64,000 bases of DNA, taken from Gemmatimonadota bacterium (GTDB taxonomy: Bacteria; Gemmatimonadota; Gemmatimonadetes; Longimicrobiales; Gaopeijiaceae). The DNA lies in contig JAWKQO010000003.1 of assembly GCA_041390105.1 (NCBI GenBank), positions 682,001 to 746,000 of the forward strand. The letters run 5' to 3'. The notes below the pieces were generated by a model. The model was not told the DNA's origin, did no database searches, and was given only the letters and a program-made list of their open reading frames with translations. Shown in pieces: positions 24,837 through 33,546 of this stretch (positions are counted from its first letter, which is position 1; each line of letters begins with the position of its first letter). Made by a program: the position numbers and the translations under genes.

Positions 24837-25139
24837 TTACACTTCGCGGGCCCGCGGAGCACCCACCCACGAGGCCCGCGCGCGCTCCAGCGCCTCGCGC
24901 GCCTGGAGGCGACCGGTGGCGGTGAGACGGTACAGCTGACGCGGCGGCTTCCCGGGCAGCTCGGAGTCCTCCCAGCGCGCCTCGAGCCAGCCGTCCTCGG
25001 TGAGACGGGCCAGCAGGGGGTAGAGCGTGCCTGACGAGAGGTCCGCGACCTTCATCAACTCGTAGCCGTAGCGCCAGGTCCGGGGCGCCTCCAGGAAGGC
25101 CAGCAGCGTACGGGTCGTGGTACGGGTCAGGCGTTGCAT
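24837..25139 (-). CDS. PadR-family transcriptional regulator
   Basis: 100-residue winged-helix regulator: TRTLLAFLEAPRTWRYGYELM, then SSGTLYPLLARLTEDGWLEARWE and the wing PPRQLYRLTATG. These are the conserved PadR signature segments. It is immediately upstream of, and coupled to, the LptF/G-like gene. In several phyla PadR genes pair with permeases that carry N-terminal prefix domains, and the same arrangement is seen here. An 8-bp palindrome, ACATATGT at 25151-25158, lies 12 bases before the start and could be an autoregulatory site. Confidence 0.93.
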   Translation of the reverse strand: MQRLTRTTTRTLLAFLEAPRTWRYGYELMKVADLSSGTLYPLLARLTEDGWLEARWEDSELPGKPPRQLYRLTATGRLQAREALERARASWVGAPRAREV

Positions 25140-25150
25140 GAGCTTATTCT

Positions 25151-25158
25151 ACATATGT
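25151..25158. promoter_or_regulatory. Palindrome in the padR leader, candidate operator
   Basis: The perfect palindrome ACATATGT stands in one of the few AT-rich patches of the region, 12 bases upstream of padR. PadR sites often contain ATGT/ACAT half sites, so this is a reasonable operator candidate, but it is short. Confidence 0.3.
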
Positions 25159-25350
25159 CGTACTGCAACCGCAAGGGGCGGCCCACCGGTCCGTCGCTCT
25201 ATGGGCCCGGATGCGATCCGGCCCGCCTGTGCCCGCTGCGGGTGCGTCTTAGCTGGCGCGGCGACGGGAATTGCGCCCATACTGTTGGGTGGAACACGGT
25301 CGCGTGGCCGGATTCCCTGCATGGACAGATCCGGACTGGAGGTGACGCCT

Positions 25351-26790
25351 TTGCTGCTGCGAAGTGATCTGGACGTCGGTGTGGCCGCCTCGCTAGTGCC
25401 ATCAAGCAGCCTACGATTGCTGCTCGCGGTAGGTGGCCTGTGGCTAGGTGCTGTCGCGATTGGGTGCAGCGACGCGGATCCCGCGGTGCCCACGCCGACT
25501 CCCGATCCGCCCGCTCCCACGACTGGAGCCATCCGCGTCTCCGTTGCGACCGAGGGACAGCGGCTGGATCGTGACGGCTACATGGCTACCGTTGACGGCG
25601 GGGCGTCGCAGCCAGTGGCAAGCACGGGGACCGTCACCTTCGAGGGCGTGGAGCCGGGGAGCCATACCGTCGATATCTCCGGCTTCGCTCCGAATTGCCC
25701 CGCTCCCGCGGCGAGTTCACAGACGGTTGCCGTCTCGGCAGGCGCCACCGCGGAAGTGTCGTTGGCCGTCGTCTGTGGGTATCTGGCCTACACAGCCAAT
25801 GTGATTTCTATGGACGTGACCGTTGTGGAGACGGCCACGTTTGGTGTGGTCACGTCGATACCCCTTGCGACCCGCCCGCTTCGGGTCGCCGCGACCCCGG
25901 ACGGCTCCACGATCTACGTGAGCAACGCACCGGTGCTCACGGCGATCGATACGGAGACGAACGCCATCGTGGGGGAGGTGACTCTAGAGAACCCGATGGC
26001 GGTGGTCGTGTCGCCGGACGGCTCGGAGGTATATGTGACCGACTCGATGCGCGACGAGGTGACTGTGGTTGCCACGAGTGACAACACCGTCCTCGCGACG
26101 ATTGCGGTCGAGGCGGGATCGCACACCGAGGCGCCCGTGTTCAGCGCTGGGGGGGCATTCGCCTATATCGCCAATCGGAGCGCGAACACCATCACCGTGA
26201 TCGATACGGATACACATTCCGTCGTTGAACACATAGCGGTTGGCGCTTCGCCAAGCTGGTTGACGCCAGCCCCCGATGGCTCCCGTCTTTATTCGGTCAA
26301 CGCGGGTAGTCTTTCGATCGTCGACCTGGGAACCAACGCGGTGGTCGGCACGGTGCCACTTGGGCCCGCACCGGCCGGGGAGGCTGTCGTGACCCTCGAC
26401 GGTGCAAGCGTCTACGTCCTCGATCTCGTCCTGGAAGAGGTCTGGGTGATCGAGACCGCGAGCTTCGGCGTCGTCGCAAAGATTCCCGTAGGAGCCGGGG
26501 CTCTCAGAATGGCGCTCAGTCCAAGTGGAGAGCACATCTACCTGGTCGATCGGGTGAACCAAGAAGTCACTGTGATCGACACCACCACACGAGTGGTGAT
26601 CGAGAACGTCAGTCTCGCCGCAACCCCTGCGACGGTCACCTTCACCGAAGATGGAGCGCTCGCCCTCACCGCCAACTTCGCGAGCAACAGCGTCTCGGTG
26701 CTGAACGCGTTCGACCACTCATTGGCGGCAGCCGTACCCGTTGGAGAGGGCCCGGTATGGCTCGCGATCACACCGACGAGCAGCCCGTAG
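25351..26790 (+). CDS. YVTN beta-propeller repeat lipoprotein
   Basis: Predicted lipoprotein of about 479 residues (signal ending VAIGC), then a Pro/Thr linker, a short beta-sandwich region, and six to seven YVTN-type beta-propeller repeats (phrases such as TVVETATFGVVTSIPLA, VSPDGSEVYVTD, ITVIDTDTHSVVEHIAVG, VLNAFDHSLAAAVPVG). Such surface propellers act in binding or as methanol-dehydrogenase-like scaffolds; no active site is seen. I favour the TTG at 25351 because GGAGGTGA ends 5 bases before it; an ATG at 25321 and a GTG at 25381 are alternatives. The frame extends further upstream but overlaps the divergent padR leader. Confidence 0.85.
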   Translation: MLLRSDLDVGVAASLVPSSSLRLLLAVGGLWLGAVAIGCSDADPAVPTPTPDPPAPTTGAIRVSVATEGQRLDRDGYMATVDGGASQPVASTGTVTFEGVEPGSHTVDISGFAPNCPAPAASSQTVAVSAGATAEVSLAVVCGYLAYTANVISMDVTVVETATFGVVTSIPLATRPLRVAATPDGSTIYVSNAPVLTAIDTETNAIVGEVTLENPMAVVVSPDGSEVYVTDSMRDEVTVVATSDNTVLATIAVEAGSHTEAPVFSAGGAFAYIANRSANTITVIDTDTHSVVEHIAVGASPSWLTPAPDGSRLYSVNAGSLSIVDLGTNAVVGTVPLGPAPAGEAVVTLDGASVYVLDLVLEEVWVIETASFGVVAKIPVGAGALRMALSPSGEHIYLVDRVNQEVTVIDTTTRVVIENVSLAATPATVTFTEDGALALTANFASNSVSVLNAFDHSLAAAVPVGEGPVWLAITPTSSP

Positions 26791-26823
26791 CTCGCCTCCT
26801 CCACCCCAGCCCAAGGACGACGT

Positions 26824-26835
26824 GCCTACGTAGGC
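26824..26835. other. Perfect 12-bp palindrome between convergent genes
   Basis: GCCTACGTAGGC is a perfect palindrome without a loop, so it is more like a protein-binding site than a hairpin. It lies in the 54-base gap between the propeller lipoprotein stop and the saccharopine-dehydrogenase-family stop. No further signal is seen there. Confidence 0.3.
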
Positions 26836-26844
26836 TGCTGACCC

Positions 26845-27990
26845 TCACAGCTCTAACCGCTTCACCTCGATGCCGCTGCGCTTCAGCTCCGCCAGATACG
26901 CGTCCGCCGGCATGGCCTCGTCCGGCGTGCAGACGCCCATCCGCTCCACGCGCCCATCCGCCTGCATCAGCGCGGTGATGGCCAGCGAATACCCGGTGCT
27001 CCGCATCATGGCGGTCACGCCGTGCTCGGCGTCGTAGTAGTCGATCAGCTCGTAGCGTACGCCGGCGGCCTTTCCATTGCGGGTGCCCCGCACGTCCACG
27101 CGCAGCACCACCAGGTCGTCCCCCTCCGGGTTCTGCAGATGCGGCGACACCGCGGCAATGAATGAGCGCCGGGGCACCACCTGCTGGCCGTCCACGTCGA
27201 TCGGCTCTTCGTCGAACAGGCCGATGTCGCGCATGGCCCGCATCAGGTAGGTGTTCCCGGGATAGCGCAGCGTCTTGTAGACCATGCGGTCCACCTGCCC
27301 CTGGTACCGATAGGGCATCAGGGAGATGCCGCCCGCGGTGTTGAAGGCCTCCAGGTCGCCCAGTCCCTCGAACGTCAGGGTCTCGAGGTCCCCCAGCGGC
27401 TCCACCTCCGTGACTTTCCCTCCCGCGAGCACCAGAACCGGGGTGGTGGCGTAGTCGATGACGCCCTCCAGCGAGAAGACCACCTGGTAGTTGAGGGGGG
27501 GCTTGGGGTGTTGGGGCAGCCCGCCCACGAACAGCTCCACCGAGGTGGTCTGGTCCAGGCTGTCCATCCCGTCCTGGGCCAGGATGTTGACCATCCCGGG
27601 CGCCAGACCGCAGTCGGGAATCACCGACAGGCCCGCCGCCTGGGCGGCCTGGTCCAACTCCCGCTGCTGCAACACGATGGCGGTATTGCCCCCCAGGTCG
27701 CAGAAGTGGCAGCCCGACTCGAGGGCCAGCTCGGTCATGGGCGCGTTGAAATAGTAGGGCAGCGCACAGAGAACGCCGTCCACACCCCCCATCAGGGCCT
27801 GAACGGCGGGCTCGTCCTTGGCGTTCAGGGCCCGTAGCTCCAGGCGCTTTCCGATGTATGGCTTCAGAAAAGGCTTGGGATGGTCCACTCGCTGGTCGGC
27901 CAGAATGACACCCTCGACCTCCGGGCGCCTCAGCAGGTCGAACGCCGCCGCCGAGCCCTGCGCGCCGGCTCCCAACACCAGGAATTTCAT
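26845..27990 (-). CDS. Saccharopine dehydrogenase-family NAD(P) oxidoreductase
   Basis: 381-residue cytosolic oxidoreductase. The Rossmann motif VLGAGAQGSAAAFDLL opens the protein, LADQRVDHP supplies the cofactor-selecting acidic residue, and DLGGNTAIVLQQRELDQAA with DCGLAPGMVNILA marks the saccharopine-dehydrogenase/lysine 6-dehydrogenase group. Lysine 6-dehydrogenase, saccharopine reductase or a polyamine enzyme are possible; the resemblance to lysine 6-dehydrogenase at the N-terminus is the strongest I see. The ATG at 27990 starts the Rossmann fold directly; the frame stays open upstream but runs through the operator region and the divergent gene's leader. Confidence 0.83.
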   Translation of the reverse strand: MKFLVLGAGAQGSAAAFDLLRRPEVEGVILADQRVDHPKPFLKPYIGKRLELRALNAKDEPAVQALMGGVDGVLCALPYYFNAPMTELALESGCHFCDLGGNTAIVLQQRELDQAAQAAGLSVIPDCGLAPGMVNILAQDGMDSLDQTTSVELFVGGLPQHPKPPLNYQVVFSLEGVIDYATTPVLVLAGGKVTEVEPLGDLETLTFEGLGDLEAFNTAGGISLMPYRYQGQVDRMVYKTLRYPGNTYLMRAMRDIGLFDEEPIDVDGQQVVPRRSFIAAVSPHLQNPEGDDLVVLRVDVRGTRNGKAAGVRYELIDYYDAEHGVTAMMRSTGYSLAITALMQADGRVERMGVCTPDEAMPADAYLAELKRSGIEVKRLEL

Positions 27991-28000
27991 GAACGTGCTC

Positions 28001-28039
28001 CGAAAACTGCGTTTGTTGTGTCCCGAAAACCGCGTTTTC
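28001..28039. promoter_or_regulatory. Two operator-like repeats upstream of the dehydrogenase
   Basis: Two copies of CGAAAACyGCGTTT begin at 28001 and 28024, 23 bases apart. The second is a perfect inverted repeat (GAAAAC, three bases, GTTTTC; 28025-28039); the first keeps the inner AAAC..GTTT. They start 11 bases before the dehydrogenase start codon on its strand and stand out from the GC-rich surroundings. The spacing of about two helical turns suggests cooperative binding of a dimeric regulator. Confidence 0.55.
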
Positions 28040-28159
28040 AGGCCAGATCTGGAAAGATCGACGAACAGCCGGGGGGGGAGCAACTCCGGTGCCCGGGGCG
28101 AAGCCGGACCCGCCCGTGGTAGATTCCCGGGTCCAATCCACCGAGCCGGAGGCCCGACC

Positions 28160-30280
28160 ATGAAGCCGTCGCCCGTCCCGCGTCCGACCCGCAGCCGCCT
28201 CCCTGGGATCGCCTCCCTCGCCGCCGCCCTGGGTCTCGCCGGCCTCCTGCTGGCCCCCGTCTCCGCCCAGGCCCAGACCCCCCTCCGCCAGGGGCAGACC
28301 GTCGCGGGGACCCTCTCCCGCGGAGACACGGCCCGCTATACGGTCGAGGTGGGCGAGGACTTCTACGTCCTGGGCCAGGTGGACCAGGTCTCGGTGGACG
28401 TGGTGGTGCGCGTGCTCAACTCCGAAGGCCGCCAGATCGGGCGGTTCGACGGACCGGGCCGGGGGCCCAGCCGGTTTGCCGGGACGCCGGACGACCCAGG
28501 CACCTACACGATCCAGCTCATCCGGGACGATGACGAGGACGAGCGCGCCACCTGGGCTCCCAAGGACGGGTGGACGGCCGCCAGCGGTGCGGAGTCGGGC
28601 GAATACCGGCTCACGCTTCTCAGGGTGGAGCGACTGTCCTCCGATCCCAAGAAGCGGGTGGACCAGTACATGGCCCGCTACGACGGCGCCGGCCAACCGG
28701 GCGGGGCCGTACAGGTGTGGCGGGACGGTCGGACCTTGTTCTCCAAAGCGTACGGCATGGCCAACCTGGCCTACGATGTCCCCTTCCGTACCGACACCCG
28801 CACCAACATCGGCTCCACCACCAAACAGTTCACCGCCTTCGCCATCATGCTCCAGGCGGAACGCGGCCGGCTGTCCCTGGACGACGACATCCGCAAGCAC
28901 GTTCCCGAGCTTCCGGAGTTCGATCACACGATCACGGTACGCCACATCATCACGCACACGTCCGGCCTTCGTGAATTCCTGAACCTGTTGGTGCTGGGAG
29001 GACGCCGGCTGGACCGTGGAGACTGGATCGACCGCTCGGAGCTGATCGAGATCGTCCAGCGCCAGCCCGCGCTGCAGAACGTGCCCGGCGCGGAATGGAA
29101 CTACAACAACACCGCGTACGGTCTGGCCGCGCTCATCGTGGAGCGGACCAGCGGCCAGTCGTTTCCGGAGTTCATGCAGGAGAACGTGTTCGGACCCCTC
29201 GGCATGACCCGCACCATGGTCCGCCCCTCCGTGCACCATATCGTGCCGGACATGTCCGAAGGGTACGCACCGGGGCCGGACGGGTGGCTGCAACTGGGCG
29301 ACCTGGGAGGCGCGGTGGGCGCGGGCGGTATCTACACCACCGTCGGCGATCTCCAGAAGTGGGTCCAGAACTATGCCAACCCGCGGGTGGGCAGCCGGAA
29401 GATCTTCGATGAGATGATGACGTCGTTCGTGCTGAACGACGGCAAGGAGACCGGCTACGGCTATGGCCTCTTCATCGACGAACAGCGCGGGCTCAAGCGC
29501 ATCCATCACGGCGGAGCCGATGTTTCCCATCGCTCCATGCTCGCCTATTACCCGGAGATCAACGCCGGCATCACGGTCCAGGGCAACGGCGCGGACTTCC
29601 AGAGCGGCATCGCCTTCGAGCTGGCCGAGGCGTTCTTCGGCGACGCCATGGAGCCGGAGGAGAAGAAGGGGATTGTGGCGGACGATGACGTCGACGCCTT
29701 CGACCCCGCGGACTACGACGCCGCGGCGTTCGACGAGCTGGCGGGCCGCTACGCGCTGGATGCCAGGCCCAGCTTCGTGCTCACCTTCACGCGCGACGGC
29801 GAGACGTTCTACACCCAGGCCACGGGGCAGTCTCGTCTTGAGATCCGTCCCACGTCCGCCTCGACGTTCCAGCTCACCGCCGTCGAGGCTTCGGTGACCT
29901 TCCTACGGAGCGACGATGGCGCGGTCACCGGTGTGAATCTCGATCAGGGCGGTCAGACCCAGCATGCCACGCGGCTGGAGGACGAGGCTCCTGCCAAGTG
30001 GGAGCCGGACGCCAAGGCGCTGCAGGCGTTCACCGGCCGGTATTTCAGCGAGGAGCTGGAGGCCTTCTACACGATCGGCGTCGAGGAAGGCGCGGAGGGG
30101 CCCGCGTTGGTGGTGCACCACCGACGGTTGGACGACACCACCCTCACTCCCGCTGAGCAGGACCAGTTCAGCGGCGACGGCGTGAGCTTCGCGTTCGAGC
30201 GAGACCGCAACGGCGTGGTGATCGGATTCTACGTGGCCAACGGACGCACGCGGGACGTGCGCTTCGAACGCGTCCGCTAG
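28160..30280 (+). CDS. Exported serine hydrolase with PPC-like N-domain
   Basis: 706-residue secreted protein. Order: signal peptide ending in AQAQ (about residue 38), a pre-peptidase C-terminal-like beta domain (GQTVAGTLSRGDTARYTVEVGEDFY to about 165), a class C beta-lactamase-fold hydrolase domain with STTK (SxxK; NIGSTTKQFTAF), YNN (second motif) and HHGGA (third motif), and two C-terminal beta domains of the DUF3471 type (FDELAGRYALD... and LQAFTGRYFSEE...). The start has GGAGG 7 bases upstream. Likely an exported esterase or peptidase; penicillin hydrolysis is not implied. It is divergent from the saccharopine-dehydrogenase-family gene. Confidence 0.88.
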   Translation: MKPSPVPRPTRSRLPGIASLAAALGLAGLLLAPVSAQAQTPLRQGQTVAGTLSRGDTARYTVEVGEDFYVLGQVDQVSVDVVVRVLNSEGRQIGRFDGPGRGPSRFAGTPDDPGTYTIQLIRDDDEDERATWAPKDGWTAASGAESGEYRLTLLRVERLSSDPKKRVDQYMARYDGAGQPGGAVQVWRDGRTLFSKAYGMANLAYDVPFRTDTRTNIGSTTKQFTAFAIMLQAERGRLSLDDDIRKHVPELPEFDHTITVRHIITHTSGLREFLNLLVLGGRRLDRGDWIDRSELIEIVQRQPALQNVPGAEWNYNNTAYGLAALIVERTSGQSFPEFMQENVFGPLGMTRTMVRPSVHHIVPDMSEGYAPGPDGWLQLGDLGGAVGAGGIYTTVGDLQKWVQNYANPRVGSRKIFDEMMTSFVLNDGKETGYGYGLFIDEQRGLKRIHHGGADVSHRSMLAYYPEINAGITVQGNGADFQSGIAFELAEAFFGDAMEPEEKKGIVADDDVDAFDPADYDAAAFDELAGRYALDARPSFVLTFTRDGETFYTQATGQSRLEIRPTSASTFQLTAVEASVTFLRSDDGAVTGVNLDQGGQTQHATRLEDEAPAKWEPDAKALQAFTGRYFSEELEAFYTIGVEEGAEGPALVVHHRRLDDTTLTPAEQDQFSGDGVSFAFERDRNGVVIGFYVANGRTRDVRFERVR

Positions 30281-30305
30281 CGGGATTCGAGTCGGAGGGG
30301 AGCGC

Positions 30306-30815
30306 GTGCACATCACCACCATCGAGGACTTCCTCGACTATTTCGAGCGGGTGCGGGAGCGCACGCGCCGGGTGGCCGCGCTCGCGCCCCCCGACCGCCT
30401 GGAGTGGCGGCCGCGCGAGGACCGCTTCAGCCTCGGTGACCTGATCCGTCACATCGGCGCCACCGAGCGCTGGATGTGGGCGGAGAACGTGTGCGGGCGC
30501 CCCAGCCGCTACCCCGGCTGTGGGATCGAGCTGGCGTCCGGCTACGACGCGGTCCTCGCCTACCTGGACGCCATGCACGCGGAAGCGACGACGATCTTCG
30601 GGTCGCTCACCGCAGAGGACCTGCAGCGACGCGTTCCCACACCGGGGGGCGTGCAGCTCACGGCCTGGAAGTGGCTGCGCGCCATGGTGGAGCACGAGAT
30701 CCACCACCGCGGCCAGATCTACGAACGCCTCGCCGATCTCGGCGTCGCGGCCCCCCCGCTCTACGGGCTCACCGAGCCCCAGGTGTTGGCCAACAGCGAG
30801 CCGCGCCGGCACTGA
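30306..30815 (+). CDS. DinB-family protein
   Basis: 169-residue four-helix-bundle protein of the DinB/YfiT family. The family's metal-binding histidines are visible: RHIGATERWM around residue 56 and VEHEIHHRGQIYERL near 137-151. DinB proteins are often metal-dependent thiol-transferase-like enzymes or of unknown function. A GTG start at 30306 lies 25 bases after the serine hydrolase stop, so the two are probably co-transcribed. It converges on gyrA. Confidence 0.88.
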   Translation: MHITTIEDFLDYFERVRERTRRVAALAPPDRLEWRPREDRFSLGDLIRHIGATERWMWAENVCGRPSRYPGCGIELASGYDAVLAYLDAMHAEATTIFGSLTAEDLQRRVPTPGGVQLTAWKWLRAMVEHEIHHRGQIYERLADLGVAAPPLYGLTEPQVLANSEPRRH

Positions 30816-30866
30816 GCTCCCTCGACGTGCGTGGGCGCCGCTGGAGCTCGCGCAGCTGCGGCCCCA

Positions 30867-33380
30867 CTATCCCAACAGGTCGAGCTGCCCCTCTCCCCCG
30901 CCGCGCCCTCCCGCCCGGGCCGGCTGGCCACTTCCGCCTTCGCCGCTGCTCTCGGTGCGCGTCACTTCCACCACCCGGTCCCCCCGGCCCAGCTCCACCA
31001 ACCGACTGCCCTTGGTGCGCCGGCCCTGCTCGGGCACGTCCTCGCCCACGAGGCGGAACACCTTCCCGCCCGCCGTCACCACCATGACTTCGTCCTCGGG
31101 CAGCATCTCCAGCGCGGCCACCAGGGGCACCTTCACGTCCGAGGGCACCACCATGGTGCCCATCCCACCACGACCCTGCAGCGGGAAGTCGTCCAGCGGG
31201 GTGCGCTTGCCCATCCCATCCGCGCCCATGGTCAGGATGGACGCTTCGCGGCGCACCAGGATCATCCCCACCACACCGTCGCCCTTCCCCACCGCCACGC
31301 CTTTCACCCCCTGCGCCGTCCGTCCGAACACGGAGACCTCGTCTTCGGAGAAGCGGATGGCCCGGCCCTGGGCGGTGAGCAACATGATCTCGGCGCCGCC
31401 GTCCGAGATGCCCACGTCCAGCACGCGGTCGCCCTTCTTCACGCCCATGGCAATGACGCCGCCCGCGCGCGGATTGGAGAACTCGCTCAGGTGGGTGCGC
31501 TTGATGAGCCCTCCGTGCGTCACGAACACCAGGTGGCGCTCCGCCGCCAGGTCCTCGATGGACACCGCCGCGACGATGCGCTCCTTCCGGTCCACCCCCA
31601 GCAGTCCGTAGATGCTCTGACCGCGTGACGCGCGCGCGGATTCGGGAACGTCCTGCACGGGCAGGAAGTGCGCTTGTCCTCCCTCCGTGAAGGCCAGCAC
31701 CCACCCGGAGGTGCGCGCCACGAACACCTTCTCGAGGAAGTCCTCCTCGTACTTGTCCATCCCGGCCAGCGCCTTGCCACTCTTCACGCGCCGTCGATAG
31801 AGCCCCATGGGGATGCGCTTGATGTACCCTTCGTGGCTGATGGTGACGACGACGTCCTCTTCAGCCACGAGGTCCTCCACCACGGAGGCCACGTCCTCCT
31901 TGGGAGCTTCGTCGGTGATCACCGTGCGGCGCTCGTCGCCGAAGCGCTCGACGATGGCGTCGAGCTCTTCCAGCATCACCTCCACCTGCTTGGCCTCGCT
32001 CTTCAGGATGGCACGCAGACGGGCGATCTCGGCCTTGAGGGCCTTGAGGCGCTCCTGCAGCTCCTTCTTCTGCAGCTTGGTCAGTCGAGCCAACCGCATG
32101 TCCAGGATGGCTTCGGCCTGCACTTCGGAGAGACCGAGGGCATCCTGCAACTTCTCGCTGGCCTCGGGTCGGTCCGCGGAGCTGCGGATGATCTTGATCA
32201 CCTTGTCGATCTGGTCCAGCGCTATCAGCAGACCTTCGGTGATATGCTTGTCCGCCTCGGCCTTCTCCAGCAGAAACTGTGAGCGCCGCCGGATGACCTC
32301 CACGCGGTGATCGCGGTAGCGCTCGAGGATCTCGAGCAGATTGAGCTCGCGGGGCTGGCCGTGGTCGAGCGCCAGCAGGATAGCGCCGAACGTGCTTTGC
32401 AGGGACGTCTTCCGGTACAACGTCTTGAGCACGCGACCGGGATCGCCCTTGCGCTTTAGCTCCACCACCACGCGCATCCCGTCGCGGTCGGATTCGTCGC
32501 GTAGATCGGCCACGTCATCCGAGAGCGTCTGACGGGCCACGTCCGCGATCTGCTCCACCAGCCGGCTCTTGGTCACGCCATAGGGCAGCTCGGTGATGAC
32601 GAGCTGCTCCTTCCCTGCGCGCAAGGACTCCTTCACCACGCGTCCTCGTACCGTCATGCGCCCCCGGCCGGTGGCATACATGTCGCGGATGCCCTCCCGG
32701 CCCACGATGATGCCGCCGGTGGGGAAGTCCGGACCGGGCACCACCTTCATGAGCTGCTGCACGGTGGGCTCGGCGTCTCCGCAGATCAGGTGCACCGCCT
32801 TGGCGATCTCTCGGAGGTTGTGCGGCGGCACATTGGTGCTCATGCCCACTGCGATGCCCGAGCTGCCGTTGACCAGCAGGTTGGGGATCTTGGCCGGCAG
32901 CACCGTGGGCTCTTCCAGCCGGTCGTCGTAGTTGGGTTGGAAGGCGACGGTCTCCTTTTCGATGTCGGCCAACAGCTCCACGGCCACTTCGTCCAGCCGA
33001 GCCTCGGTGTAACGGTAGGCCGCCGCCGAGTCGCCATCCACCGAGCCGAAGTTCCCCTGTCCGTCGATCAGTGGATAGCGCAGCGAGAAGTCCTGCACCA
33101 TGCGCACCAGCGCGTCATAGACGGCCGTGTCGCCATGCGGGTGGAACTTGCCCAGCACCTCACCGACGACCGTCGCGGACTTCTTGTGGGGGCGGTCGGG
33201 TCGGAGACCCAGCTCGTGCATGGCGTAGAGGATACGCCGGTGCACGGGCTTCAATCCGTCGCGCACATCTGGCAGCGCACGCTGCACGATGACGCTCATC
33301 GAGTAGTCCAGGAATGCCTCCCGGATCTCCTCCTCGATGAGTCGGGGAAGAATGCGCTCGCGACGTGCTGCTGCCGACAT
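30867..33380 (-). CDS. gyrA: DNA gyrase subunit A (GyrA/ParC type IIA topoisomerase)
   Basis: DNA-cleaving subunit of a type II topoisomerase, 837 residues. N-terminal DYSMSVIVQRALPDVRDGLK, GKFHPHGDTAVYDALVRM and AYRYTEARL are textbook; the catalytic tyrosine is Tyr124. In the quinolone region, position 83 (E. coli numbering) is Thr and position 87 is Asp. The C-terminal domain shows six blade repeats, as in gyrase rather than the usual five of ParC. The blade-1 GyrA-box, normally QRRGGRG-like, reads RRRVKSGKAL here (about residue 527-537), so DNA wrapping may be altered or the protein may act like topoisomerase IV. A GGAG site precedes the ATG. No partner gyrB in the window. Confidence 0.9.
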   Translation of the reverse strand: MSAAARRERILPRLIEEEIREAFLDYSMSVIVQRALPDVRDGLKPVHRRILYAMHELGLRPDRPHKKSATVVGEVLGKFHPHGDTAVYDALVRMVQDFSLRYPLIDGQGNFGSVDGDSAAAYRYTEARLDEVAVELLADIEKETVAFQPNYDDRLEEPTVLPAKIPNLLVNGSSGIAVGMSTNVPPHNLREIAKAVHLICGDAEPTVQQLMKVVPGPDFPTGGIIVGREGIRDMYATGRGRMTVRGRVVKESLRAGKEQLVITELPYGVTKSRLVEQIADVARQTLSDDVADLRDESDRDGMRVVVELKRKGDPGRVLKTLYRKTSLQSTFGAILLALDHGQPRELNLLEILERYRDHRVEVIRRRSQFLLEKAEADKHITEGLLIALDQIDKVIKIIRSSADRPEASEKLQDALGLSEVQAEAILDMRLARLTKLQKKELQERLKALKAEIARLRAILKSEAKQVEVMLEELDAIVERFGDERRTVITDEAPKEDVASVVEDLVAEEDVVVTISHEGYIKRIPMGLYRRRVKSGKALAGMDKYEEDFLEKVFVARTSGWVLAFTEGGQAHFLPVQDVPESARASRGQSIYGLLGVDRKERIVAAVSIEDLAAERHLVFVTHGGLIKRTHLSEFSNPRAGGVIAMGVKKGDRVLDVGISDGGAEIMLLTAQGRAIRFSEDEVSVFGRTAQGVKGVAVGKGDGVVGMILVRREASILTMGADGMGKRTPLDDFPLQGRGGMGTMVVPSDVKVPLVAALEMLPEDEVMVVTAGGKVFRLVGEDVPEQGRRTKGSRLVELGRGDRVVEVTRTESSGEGGSGQPARAGGRGGGEGQLDLLG

Positions 33381-33546
33381 GGAAAGCTCCTACGAAGACG
33401 ACCGGAATCGGGTGGCCCATCTTCGAAGAATGGCCGGGACGCCGCAAGACGATCGTCGGCCGGAAACGCCTGACGCACGGGCGCGGCCGCGCTGCTTCAG
33501 AGGATTGTGGGCGTGGCCGGTCGGTCACGCCGCGTGGGAGGGCCGG

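Noticed and set aside
26768..29530. A 920-codon minus-strand frame
   Set aside because: It runs out of frame over the saccharopine-dehydrogenase-family gene and antisense to the serine hydrolase; both of these show clear motifs and ribosome sites.
30867..33380. Calling the topoisomerase ParC because of the odd GyrA-box
   Set aside because: Size and six blades fit GyrA better; the box alone is not decisive, so it is reported as a finding instead.
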